From NCBI RefSeq assembly GCF_016741935.1, contig NZ_JAERRG010000043.1:1-62656 (forward strand): a stretch of DNA of 62,656 nt, in the 5' to 3' direction. Below the pieces are notes generated by a model. That model made no database searches. It saw only the letters and a program-made list of their open reading frames with translations, and was not told where the DNA came from. Both the position numbers and the translations under genes were made by a program. The stretch comes from Streptomyces endocoffeicus (GTDB lineage: Bacteria; Actinomycetota; Actinomycetes; Streptomycetales; Streptomycetaceae). Positions 14,750-23,076 of the stretch are shown in pieces (positions within the stretch are counted from its first letter, which is position 1; every line of letters starts with the position of its first letter).

Positions 14750-17700
14750 CTACTGCTGCGGGGGCTGCTGCCAGGGCTGCTCCGGTTGCCCGGACTGGCC
14801 AGGCTGGGGCTGCCCCGGCTGGGCCTGCTGCCACGGCTGGCCGGGCTGCGGCTGCTGCCCCTGCTCGTAGGACTGCTGCCAGCCCTGCTGGCCGCCTTGC
14901 TGCGGGTACCCGGGGTACTGCGGCTGCTGGCCCTGCTGAGGCGCGTAGGCGCCCGGGTAGGGCTGCTGGGCCTGTCCGGGCATCGGCGGGGCCACCTGCG
15001 GCGGCTGGGCCGCTCCGTCGCCCGTCCACAGTCCCTGCTCCTGCTGGGCGCGGGTGAAGTCCTCCGCGACCATGACCGAGAGGTTGAAGTACGCCTCACG
15101 GGTCTTGGGCCGCATCATGTCCAGGTCCACCTCGGCGCCCGCCGACAGATGCTCGTCGAACGGCACGACGATCACCCCGCGGCAGCGGGTCTCGAAGTGG
15201 GACACGATGTCCTCGACCTTGATCATCTTGCCGGTCTCCCGGACCCCGGAGATCACCGTGATGCTCCGCGAGACCAGATCCGCGTAGCCGTGCGCGGACA
15301 GCCAGTCCAGGGTGGTGCTGGCGCTGCTCGCGCCGTCCACCGAGGGCGTGGAGATGATGATCAGCTGGTCGGCGAGGTCGAGGACGCCGCGCATGGCGCT
15401 GTAGAGCAGGCCCGTGCCCGAGTCGGTGAGGATGATCGGGTACTGCTTGCCCAGGACGTCGATGACGCGGCGGTAGTCGTCGTCGTTGAACGTCGTCGAG
15501 ACCGCCGGGTCCACGTCGTTGGCGAGGATCTCCAGCCCCGACGGCGCCTGTGAGGTGAACCGCCGGATGTCCATGTAGCTGTTGAGGTACGGGATCGCCG
15601 TGACCAGGTCGCGAATGGTCGCACCGGTCTCCCGGCGGACCCGTCGGCCGAGGGTGCCGGCGTCCGGGTTGGCGTCGATCGCGATGACCTTGTCCTGGCG
15701 CTCGATGGCCAGGGTCGCCCCGAGGGCGGTGGTCGTCGTGGTCTTGCCGACACCGCCCTTGAGGCTGATCACCGCGATGCGGTAGCAGGAGAGCACCGGC
15801 GTGCGGATCAGCTCCAGCCTGCGCTGCCGCTCCGCCTCCTCCTTCTTGCCGCCGAGCTTGAAGCGGGAAGGGCCGGGGGTGTTCTTCTTCGGCTTCTGCT
15901 TGCCCTTGATCAGCCGGTCCGAGGAGAGCTCGACCGCGGCGGTGTACCCGAGCGGCGCCCCCGCGCCTCCGGCCTGGCGCCGCTGGTCGGGCGTCACGGT
16001 CGGCCAGCCGCCGGTACGGGGGTCGGCCGGGGCCGCCGGGGCGGCTTGGGCGTCCGGGCGCGGGTAGCCGTACCCGTCATACGGCTGTGGGTGCGCCGGC
16101 TGCCCCGGCACGGGTCCGGGAACGCCGTCGCCGGGCTGCGGGAAGCCGTACCCACTCTGCGCGCCCGGACCCTGCTGCCCGGGGAACTGCTGACCCTGAC
16201 CCTGGGGGCCATGCGGCGGCTGCCCCTGGACGGGGCCGTTCGGCGCGTACGGACCGGGCTGACCGGGCTGGCCCGGGTACATCGGCTGTCCGGGCTGTCC
16301 GGGGTGCTCGGCCTGCCCCGGCTGGGGCGTGGGGTAGGGCTGTGCGGGGGGCTGCTGGTACGGGCCCTGGCCCTGCTGGTCCGGGGCGGGCGGCTGCGGG
16401 AAGCCGTAGCCGCCCGGGACGGGCGTCGGCCCCTGGCCCTGTCCCGGACCGCCCGGACCGGGCGTGGGCTGGGCCCCCGGGGGCGGGTAGCCGTAGTGGG
16501 GCCCCTGCGGAGCCGGGGCGCCTTGCGGACCGGGACCCGGCATGCCCGGGCCGGGCTGCTGGTAACCGCCCTGCGGGCCGGGCACGTTGCCCGTCGGGGG
16601 CTGCGCCCCCGGGGCCTGATGCGGCAGTGGGGCCGGACCGGGCTGGCCGGGGATCGCACCCGGAACGCCCTCACCGGGACGCGGAAAGCCGTATCCGCCC
16701 TGTGGCCCCGGCCCCTGCCCGGCGGCGGGCTGCCCGGGCTGACCGTGTGTCTGGGGCGGGGGAGGTGCCCAGGAGGTGTCCTGCGGCGGGAGCGGCACTC
16801 CGGCACCGGGTGTGGCGGGCCCGTCCGTACGCTGCTCCGGAACCGGAGCGGGACCCGGAGCCGGCGGGGCGTCCTCGGGCGCCGCGGGCTGGAAGTCCGG
16901 CGGCAGGGGCGGCAGCCCCGCCTGCGGTACGGGCGGCGGGGCCCAGCTGGTGGCGGGCTGCTCGGGCGTCGGCGCGCTCGGCGGCACGGCGTCCTCGGGA
17001 ACGGCGTCCTCGGGAACCGCGTCCTGAGGCTCGGCGACGCTCGCCTGCCTCAGCTCCTCCATCTCACGCCGCAGCGCGGCCGTGGAGAAGCGCAGCGTGC
17101 CCTCGCTGTGCACGCTGTCGTCGGTACGGTCGTCCGAGTCCGAGGAGCCGGAATCGCCGTCCGGCCCGGGACCCGACGCAAACCCAGCCCCAGACCCAGT
17201 CCCAGACCCGGAATCGAGGCCGGAAGGAAAACCGGAACTGGAATCGGAGCCGGATGGAGAACCGGAACCGGAATCAGCGACCCCGGCGCCGGAGCCCGAA
17301 GGAGAACCGGAACCGGAATCAGCGACCCCGGCGCCGGAGTCCTCACTCCGCCTCTCGGCGATCTCGCGCCGCAGCGAGGCGGTGGAGAACCGCACGGTGG
17401 AGGGGCTGCCCAGATCGCCGTTCTCGCCCTCGTCGGAGCCCGCCTCGGAGGCGTACTCCGAGTCCGGCCGGAAGGCGTCGCCGTCCTGCGGAGCAGCGGC
17501 GGGCGCCAGCGTGAAGTCGTCATCGACGGGAGCGGAAGCGGAAGAGGAAGCCGCCGCAGAATCCTCGGCCTCGACATCGGCAGCCGGAGCCGAAGACTCG
17601 TAGGAGCTCTCGGGCTCAGCACTGTCCGAAACGCCGCCGCCCGCAACGCTGTCACCCGCGGGCGCGGCATCAATCGAATCCGACCCAGAGTCAGACAAAG

Positions 17701-18136
17701 ACGACATACGAATGCCCGAGTCGGACTCTCTGCTCTCCGGTTCCGACCGTGGCTCGTCCCCCCTCTGCCCGGGGACCTCCTGCACCTCGGAGGCGTCCGA
17801 CGCGACATCGGAGGAGGGCGCCGGGGCCGGCGGCGGCCAGGCACCCGGAAAACCGCTCGGCTCCGGCACCCCCGGCACGGGCACCGGATTGCCGGTGGGC
17901 GGCGGAGGCGGCGGACCCGGCATCCCCGCACCGGCACCCGTCCCGGCTCCTCCGGAACCGCCGGTCGGCGTGGGGGCCGTGGAGGACGGTGAGGACGACG
18001 ACGAAGCGTTCTGCGTGTACCAGGCGGGTGGGGTGTAGTCGATGGTGAACTCGCCCGTGTGCTCGGTCTCCGCGTCGGACCGATCATCGCCGGGTGGGTT
18101 TCCGCCCGTGCGGATCTCGTCCCGATCGCTGCTCAC
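14750..18136 (-). CDS. EspI-like ParA/MinD ATPase with very long disordered N-terminus (ESX-linked)
   Basis: This 1128-aa protein starts at GTG 18136 behind AGGAGG. Residues 1 to about 735 are low complexity: first Ser/Asp/Glu-rich with GSGSPSGSD-type repeats, then Pro/Gln/Gly-rich. The ATPase begins near 780 with a deviant Walker A, SLKGGVGKTTTTTALG (KGGVGKT at 793-799). It continues through VIAIDANPDAGTLGRR, PIILTDSGTGL and VVVPFDEHLSAGAEVDLDMM. From about 1030 a Gln/Pro/Tyr-rich tail follows. The domain plan, a proline-rich arm plus a MinD-type ATPase beside ESX genes, is that of mycobacterial EspI, which influences ESX-1 activity. The exact role here is inferred. No membrane segment is visible. 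Confidence 0.8.
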   Translation of the reverse strand: MSSDRDEIRTGGNPPGDDRSDAETEHTGEFTIDYTPPAWYTQNASSSSSPSSTAPTPTGGSGGAGTGAGAGMPGPPPPPPTGNPVPVPGVPEPSGFPGAWPPPAPAPSSDVASDASEVQEVPGQRGDEPRSEPESRESDSGIRMSSLSDSGSDSIDAAPAGDSVAGGGVSDSAEPESSYESSAPAADVEAEDSAAASSSASAPVDDDFTLAPAAAPQDGDAFRPDSEYASEAGSDEGENGDLGSPSTVRFSTASLRREIAERRSEDSGAGVADSGSGSPSGSGAGVADSGSGSPSGSDSSSGFPSGLDSGSGTGSGAGFASGPGPDGDSGSSDSDDRTDDSVHSEGTLRFSTAALRREMEELRQASVAEPQDAVPEDAVPEDAVPPSAPTPEQPATSWAPPPVPQAGLPPLPPDFQPAAPEDAPPAPGPAPVPEQRTDGPATPGAGVPLPPQDTSWAPPPPQTHGQPGQPAAGQGPGPQGGYGFPRPGEGVPGAIPGQPGPAPLPHQAPGAQPPTGNVPGPQGGYQQPGPGMPGPGPQGAPAPQGPHYGYPPPGAQPTPGPGGPGQGQGPTPVPGGYGFPQPPAPDQQGQGPYQQPPAQPYPTPQPGQAEHPGQPGQPMYPGQPGQPGPYAPNGPVQGQPPHGPQGQGQQFPGQQGPGAQSGYGFPQPGDGVPGPVPGQPAHPQPYDGYGYPRPDAQAAPAAPADPRTGGWPTVTPDQRRQAGGAGAPLGYTAAVELSSDRLIKGKQKPKKNTPGPSRFKLGGKKEEAERQRRLELIRTPVLSCYRIAVISLKGGVGKTTTTTALGATLAIERQDKVIAIDANPDAGTLGRRVRRETGATIRDLVTAIPYLNSYMDIRRFTSQAPSGLEILANDVDPAVSTTFNDDDYRRVIDVLGKQYPIILTDSGTGLLYSAMRGVLDLADQLIIISTPSVDGASSASTTLDWLSAHGYADLVSRSITVISGVRETGKMIKVEDIVSHFETRCRGVIVVPFDEHLSAGAEVDLDMMRPKTREAYFNLSVMVAEDFTRAQQEQGLWTGDGAAQPPQVAPPMPGQAQQPYPGAYAPQQGQQPQYPGYPQQGGQQGWQQSYEQGQQPQPGQPWQQAQPGQPQPGQSGQPEQPWQQPPQQ

Positions 18137-18531
18137 AATGCCTCCTGGTGTGGTCGAACACCCTTGAAATTCTTGGCGAGGCCGATCTGTTGCCGATCGC
18201 TACTGTCGTCCGACCGTTCGGCTTTCCCCTTTTGTGACGCCGGCGACCCCTGAACGGGCGCTCCACCGGGTACCCCAAGACTAATCACCATGACCGCCGC
18301 GAGGGCAGGCCCATCCGCGCACTCGAGGCTGTCCGAGACCTCACCGTGCCTTACGGCGGTACGTACCCGGCAACCGCGGGGAGAAGTCCAAGCGTCCGGT
18401 GGTACAAAGAATCCCCGCTCGAATGCCGTTGCACAGTGGGACCTGCGACCATGTCACCCCTTTCCGGCCGGCGCCGCCGACCGGATCGCGGCGCCGACCG
18501 GTCGGTGGACTCGTGTGAGAGGTAGGCGCAG
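18137..18531. promoter_or_regulatory. 395-bp divergent intergenic region
   Basis: It separates the leftward ParA-like gene from the rightward propeller gene and should hold both promoters. I could not pick a convincing -35/-10 pair. GGCGCCG and CGGCGCC near 18468-18493 form a small inverted repeat, with GACCGG elements on both sides. No ORF here is credible. Confidence 0.4.
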
Positions 18532-20346
18532 ATGCCGCAGCCGCCCCAGCCACCCAACCAGCCGCCCTCCGGCGGCTTCGGCCCGCCGCCCCCAGAGCCT
18601 CAGGAGCCCCCGGAACCCCAGGAGCGCGGCCAGGGCGGCTTCGGCCCGCCGCGGAGACCTCCGACACCACCCACGCCGCCCACCACGCCTCCCACCGCGC
18701 CCCAGAGGCCCCCGTCAGCTCCGTCGACGGGCCACACTCCGCCCCAGATATGGGACACCGGCGCCCTCCCGTCGAGCCCGCCCCCACCACCGCCCGGCGC
18801 GCCCCCGGGCCCGGACCCGTCGAACCCGTACACCCAGAACCCGTACGCGCGCCAGCCGGAGTACGGCGGTCCGTACACCCCACCGCCCGGCGGGCCGTAC
18901 GGCACGCCTCCGCCCACCGGCAGCGGCCGAGCCCCGAAGCGGAAGGCCGTCATCATCGGCGCGGCGGTGGCGGTACTGCTCGCGGCCGGTGGCGGGGTGT
19001 ATGCCGCGATGGGGGGCGATGGCGGCGGTAAGAATCCCGCCGCGAGCCCCACGACGACCACCCCGAGCCACCCCAGGACACAGGGCCCGACGCCCGAGCC
19101 GACGACCGGTGACGGCGACAGCACCGGCGGCCGCGGCAGCGGCGAAAGCGATCCCAACGACCAGCGCCGGGCGGGCGAGGCCAAGGTCCTCTACCGGAAG
19201 CCCGCGCCCGAGGTCAGCAAGAGCAACCTCGAAGTGCCCGGCTTCTGGGCGATGAAGGGCTATGTCGTCAAGACGGTCGAGAACAAGATCGTCGCGTACA
19301 AGGACGAAGGGGGCAGCAAATGGACCCTCTCACTCCCCAAGGCGGTCTGCGCCGCTCCCAGCTCCACGACCGACGGCAAGGTCATGGTCGCCTACGAAGG
19401 CCATGGGAAGGACTCCTGCAACCAACTCGCCCTGATCGACCTCAACAAGGGCGTCAAGCTCTGGGACCACCCCGCCCCCGAGAGTGGCGCCATGGGCGGC
19501 GGCTACACGAACGTGGGCATGGCGCAGAGCGGCAATCTCGTCGGCATGGCCTGGTTCGGCGGCTCCGCCGTCATCAAGGTCAGCGACGGCAGGGAAGTCT
19601 CACCCGAAAAGCCGAGTGCGGGCTGCTCCATTGACGGCTACGGGGGCGGCAAGGTCCTGCTGCGCGCCTACTCCTGCACCAATGGCACCGCCAAGGTCCA
19701 GCAGCTCACCTCCAGCGGCACGATCAAGTGGACTTACACCGTCCGTAAGGGCTTCAAGGTCAGCAACATCTTCTCCAGCAGCCCCGCTGTGGTGGCCCTC
19801 ATCGACCAGGACCGACGCTCCGGCGGCATCCTGGCCCTCTCGGACAAGGGCAAGGAACGCTCGACCCTCGCGCTGGGCAAGCAGTCCTACCAGCCGGAGT
19901 GCGGCACGGACATCTTCGGCACCAACATGGGCAACTGCGAGGGCGTCGCCGTCTCCGCCGACACCTTCTACCTGCCGACCGAGATGACCCAGGACCACGG
20001 CATGGGCTCGGCAAACGAGATCCACGCCTTCGACCTCACCACCGGCAAGCGGAAATGGGCGGTCAAGGTGGCCGAACGGCTCCTGCTCCCGCTGAACATG
20101 GACGGCAAGAACCTCATCGCCTACGAAAAGCCCTCATACGCCACCCCCGGCCAAATCGTCCGCATCGGCTCCAACGGCGGCAAGCCCAAAACCCTCCTGC
20201 GCCTCCCCCAAGCCACCCAAAAAGCAGAGCGCGACTTCTACTCGGCCACTCACACCTACCGCAACGGCAACTTCTACATCGCCACCAACCGCATCACCGG
20301 CACCGACACCACCGCCGAAAACCTCCTGATGGCCTTCGGCCGCTGA
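18532..20346 (+). CDS. Single-pass membrane protein with PQQ-like beta-propeller (ESX-linked)
   Basis: This 604-aa protein has a Pro/Gly-rich cytoplasmic N-terminus (1 to about 135). One membrane helix follows at about 140-161 (VIIGAAVAVLLAAGGGVYAA, preceded by KRK), then a Ser/Thr/Pro linker. The extracellular part, from about 220, shows repeated blade-like strands such as KWTLSLPKAVC, LALIDLNKGVKLWDH, TIKWTYTV and FDLTTGKRKWAVKV. The repeated 'G-K-x-x-W' ends are typical of PQQ-like/BamB-type propellers. The same plan is used by the four kinase-propeller genes at 42.8-51.7 kb. It lies at the left edge of the ESX locus. The ATG follows GAGAGGTAGG. Function unknown; sensing or scaffolding is plausible. 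Confidence 0.7.
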   Translation: MPQPPQPPNQPPSGGFGPPPPEPQEPPEPQERGQGGFGPPRRPPTPPTPPTTPPTAPQRPPSAPSTGHTPPQIWDTGALPSSPPPPPPGAPPGPDPSNPYTQNPYARQPEYGGPYTPPPGGPYGTPPPTGSGRAPKRKAVIIGAAVAVLLAAGGGVYAAMGGDGGGKNPAASPTTTTPSHPRTQGPTPEPTTGDGDSTGGRGSGESDPNDQRRAGEAKVLYRKPAPEVSKSNLEVPGFWAMKGYVVKTVENKIVAYKDEGGSKWTLSLPKAVCAAPSSTTDGKVMVAYEGHGKDSCNQLALIDLNKGVKLWDHPAPESGAMGGGYTNVGMAQSGNLVGMAWFGGSAVIKVSDGREVSPEKPSAGCSIDGYGGGKVLLRAYSCTNGTAKVQQLTSSGTIKWTYTVRKGFKVSNIFSSSPAVVALIDQDRRSGGILALSDKGKERSTLALGKQSYQPECGTDIFGTNMGNCEGVAVSADTFYLPTEMTQDHGMGSANEIHAFDLTTGKRKWAVKVAERLLLPLNMDGKNLIAYEKPSYATPGQIVRIGSNGGKPKTLLRLPQATQKAERDFYSATHTYRNGNFYIATNRITGTDTTAENLLMAFGR

Positions 20347-20372
20347 GCGGCGGACGAGCGGTGGGACATGAC

Positions 20373-20408
20373 CGCGGGGGCGGACACCGACCGGTGTCCG
20401 CCCCCGCG
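20373..20408. terminator. 16-bp hairpin between convergent genes
   Basis: A perfect 16-bp stem (20373-20388 with 20393-20408) has a GACC loop, placed between the propeller gene and the DUF397 gene. Confidence 0.8.
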
Positions 20409-20418
20409 CCCGAGCTCC

Positions 20419-20649
20419 TCAGCTCAGATCGAATTCGCCGTCCCTCGCGCCCAGGACGAAGGCTCGCCATTCGGCCTCCGTGTAGCGCAGCACGGTCTCG
20501 GGGTCGGTGGAATTCCGCATGGCCACCGCTCCGTTCGCCAGGTAGGCGATCTCCACCCGGTCCTCGGAGCTGCTGCCAGGTGCGCTGAGCCACTCGACAT
20601 CGGAGATGTCGAGGGCGTACAGCTCTTCCTTCTCTTTGGCGTCGGCCAT
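20419..20649 (-). CDS. DUF397 domain protein
   Basis: This 76-aa protein shows the DUF397 pattern: VEWLSAPGSSSEDRVEIAYLANGAVAMRNSTDPETVLRYTEAEWRAFVLGARDGEFDLS. The domain is abundant in streptomycetes and usually sits next to an XRE-type regulator, with which some members act as a regulatory pair in development. No such regulator is adjacent here. The gene stands alone between two ESX-linked genes, and a terminator hairpin follows it. It is cytoplasmic; the start at 20649 has a GAAGGGA site 12 nt upstream. Confidence 0.85.
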   Translation of the reverse strand: MADAKEKEELYALDISDVEWLSAPGSSSEDRVEIAYLANGAVAMRNSTDPETVLRYTEAEWRAFVLGARDGEFDLS

Positions 20650-20744
20650 CGGTGGAGAATCCCTTCGGGTACCGCGGAAACAAGCCCGCCTGGTGCTTGG
20701 CTGACAGTCTCATCCACCGTGTGCGCGGCGGCAATCGAACACCG

Positions 20745-21551
20745 TCAGTCCATGCGGCGAGCCCCGCCCAGCAGGCCGGATTCGATATCCGTCGGATGCG
20801 TCGCCACGTAGAGCCGTGACTGACGATCACACCAAAGAGTGACCCCGTCCGGAAGCGTGGACAGTGATTCGACATCCGTGGACGGCAGCCCCATGATCCG
20901 CCCGACCTGGGCGGCCTCCTCGGGGGACACCCGCTGGACGCCCACCAGGTCCGCGTTCTCCATGAGCCGGGGGGCGACCGGGCTCAGGTAGGGCAGAAGC
21001 GTCAGCACGGACTGCCACGGCGCCGAAGTAACCCGCCCGCGCGGCGGTCGCATGCCCGCGTCACGGATCACCAGGACGGGGCTGCCGATCGACGGCCCCT
21101 GCGGTGGCACACGTCCCACATCGTGGAGCGTCATGCTCTGGTACCCGCCGTTCGCGGCCTGCGCCAATGACGCCCACATCTGCTGACGGCCGGTCTCCAC
21201 GGTGACCCGGGCACCCGTGGCCACCGCTCGCAACCCGATCACCTGCGCCGTCCACAGCCCGCCGACCAGGACCACGTTGAAGGGCGTGGGACGGTGCAGG
21301 CCCAGCACGGCGGGTTGGTCCCGCGCGCCGACACCGATCACCACCCCGTCGTCGCCGATCGGCAGCGCCAGCGCGTCGAACTGCTCCGGGGGGAGCTCAT
21401 GCCGCTGACGCCGGGGTCCGATCAGCCCGAATCCCCGTCGAGTCCTGCGCGGGGCGGGAGCCACGGGCTCGTCCGGCTGACCGGGCGTATGGCCAGGCGC
21501 GGAGGCCGGGGCGTAAGAAGGGCCGCCCGAGACGGTCGTCGGCATGGCCAT
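20745..21551 (-). CDS. ESX-linked protein of unknown function, coupled to eccE
   Basis: This 268-aa protein has a Pro-rich N-terminus (about 1-35) and a basic patch (RRTRRGFGLIGPRRQRHELP). A folded alpha/beta-looking part follows (FDALALPIGDDGVVIGVGARDQPAVLGLHRPTPFNVVLVGGLWTAQVIGLRAVATGARVTVETGR). It ends VTLWCDRQSRLYVATHPTDIE. The strand pattern near VLVGGLWTAQVIGLRAVATGA is reminiscent of a nucleotide-binding fold, but there is no P-loop. No membrane helix is seen. Its ATG (21551-21549) shares a base with the eccE stop (TGATG), so both should be made together and may form a complex. I do not recognise the family with certainty. Confidence 0.6.
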   Translation of the reverse strand: MAMPTTVSGGPSYAPASAPGHTPGQPDEPVAPAPRRTRRGFGLIGPRRQRHELPPEQFDALALPIGDDGVVIGVGARDQPAVLGLHRPTPFNVVLVGGLWTAQVIGLRAVATGARVTVETGRQQMWASLAQAANGGYQSMTLHDVGRVPPQGPSIGSPVLVIRDAGMRPPRGRVTSAPWQSVLTLLPYLSPVAPRLMENADLVGVQRVSPEEAAQVGRIMGLPSTDVESLSTLPDGVTLWCDRQSRLYVATHPTDIESGLLGGARRMD

Positions 21552-22894
21552 CAGCGGGTCCCTCCCAGGGGCAGAGTGGCGAGTACGCCGGGTACCTGCT
21601 CGCGGTCCAGCCGTGCGAGCCCCACCCGCACCCCACGGGCGGTGCGCTGGAGCTCTCGTCTCATCGCGACCAGGTCGTCCGCGCTATGCCCCGTGATCCG
21701 CACATGCCCGCTCACCGTGGGCGCGGGCCGGCCGCTCTGCGTCCCGCCCCGTCGCAGGGTGAGGCTGAGCGTGGTCGCGAGTGCGGGCAGTGAGGTCAGC
21801 AGCGCGCCCAATTGGGGAAGGGGCGTGGCTCCCGGTCCCAACTGTGGCCACCTGCTGATCCAGTAGGTGGTGTGCCACCGGTCGTCGCAGCGCCAGGCCC
21901 GTGTGCTCTCGACCGTGCGTCGGCTGAGCGTGTTGGTCTGCCGGGCCTGCGCCGTCGCCCTCGGGTTGACGCTCGCGGCGGTGGCGATCGCCGCCGTCAC
22001 GCCTTCTTCCGGCAGGAGTGTCACGCCGAAGCCCGCTCCCTGCAGCCTGCTCGACAGCTGATCCGCCGCCCGCAGCACACACCGCTGCGCGCCCTCGAGG
22101 CCTCCGCCCCGGGCCGCGACGGCCTCCGGGCAGAGCTCCGGGTCGAACTTCAACGCCACCCACGTCAGACGGACCGCGGGCGCGCCGGTCTGCTCCTGAA
22201 GCGGCCCGTAGTTGCGCACGGGCACCGTCTGCGCCGACAGATGGGGCGCGGGCGCCGGCAACGCATGCTGCACCACCTGGACGGACTCCAGCAGGATTCC
22301 GTCGACGTCCATGGCGTCGCGCAGCAGCGAAAGCGGCAGCGGACGCTGCGTACGGTGCGGGCGCAGCGGTGAGTCCGTGGCGTCCACCTGCAGGATCGCG
22401 GTCAGAAAGGTGCCGTCGCCCACCAAGCCGACCATGCGCCGCTCGCGATCGGTGAACGTATAGGTGCGCAGGGCCGGTTCGCACTCCAGGGCGGGCGTGA
22501 AACCGGGGTCCGCGCCCGCGTCGAGCGGCTTCGCCGCCTGCCGCTGGCGCCTGCGCAGCGCGAGCGCGGTGCTCAGCCACTCCGGTATCGGCTGCTGATG
22601 ACGGGTGACCACGGCCAGCAGAACCAGGACGACACCCACGACTCCGGCGGGCACCAGCAGAAATTTGTTGACGACCCCTGCTGCCACCACGATCGCCGCG
22701 GCCACCTCGATCAGCACGAACTGCTGCAGCCGCAGCGGGCCGATGCTGCCGGGCCGGGACGCCGTGCGAGGGGTTGCCGCGGCGATGGGGGCCGCTGTCG
22801 GGGGCGCGTCAGCGGGCGCGGGCGGACGGGGTCCGCTCGGTGCTCTTCGGCCGGACGCGCTCCTCGCGGTACGTGCGCGCGTTGCGGCAGCCAT
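21551..22894 (-). CDS. eccE: Type VII secretion protein EccE
   Basis: I choose the ATG at 22894 (MAAATRARTARS), preceded by GAGGGGG at 22903-22909; the protein then has 447 aa. A longer frame would overlap the divergent eccB gene. After a basic Pro/Ala-rich arm come two adjacent membrane helices (about 58-74 and 79-96), then a large soluble domain with EccE-type features: YTFTDRERRMVGLVGDGTFLTAILQVDA and LDGILLESVQVVQHALPAP-like text (here VDGILLESVQVV). EccE is a peripheral subunit of the ESX membrane complex. It is divergent from eccB and coupled to the next leftward gene. Confidence 0.85.
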   Translation of the reverse strand: MAAATRARTARSASGRRAPSGPRPPAPADAPPTAAPIAAATPRTASRPGSIGPLRLQQFVLIEVAAAIVVAAGVVNKFLLVPAGVVGVVLVLLAVVTRHQQPIPEWLSTALALRRRQRQAAKPLDAGADPGFTPALECEPALRTYTFTDRERRMVGLVGDGTFLTAILQVDATDSPLRPHRTQRPLPLSLLRDAMDVDGILLESVQVVQHALPAPAPHLSAQTVPVRNYGPLQEQTGAPAVRLTWVALKFDPELCPEAVAARGGGLEGAQRCVLRAADQLSSRLQGAGFGVTLLPEEGVTAAIATAASVNPRATAQARQTNTLSRRTVESTRAWRCDDRWHTTYWISRWPQLGPGATPLPQLGALLTSLPALATTLSLTLRRGGTQSGRPAPTVSGHVRITGHSADDLVAMRRELQRTARGVRVGLARLDREQVPGVLATLPLGGTR

Positions 22895-23076
22895 CCCCGT
22901 CAGCCCCCTCATGTCCGAAACCGGCCCGAACGGCCCGGTCGTCCTCGCCCCCGGTGTGCGTCCCCGGGCGGCATGAGCCAGTTCACTACCGGCATAGTAG
23001 AGGGTCGGTACGACACCAGGACCGAGGGCAGGCCACCTGACTACCGAGGCCGAAAAGCGGGGAGAAGCGGCTAAAA
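22895..23076. promoter_or_regulatory. eccE/eccB divergent promoter region
   Basis: The 182-bp gap must contain start signals for both directions. Around 22981-22998 the sequence is slightly less G+C rich (GTTCACTACCGGCATAG), a candidate promoter core, but I cannot assign elements reliably. Confidence 0.35.

Noticed and set aside
16046..17992. Rightward ORFs opposite the ParA-like gene
   Set aside because: They mirror the repetitive disordered arm and have no domain or start signal.
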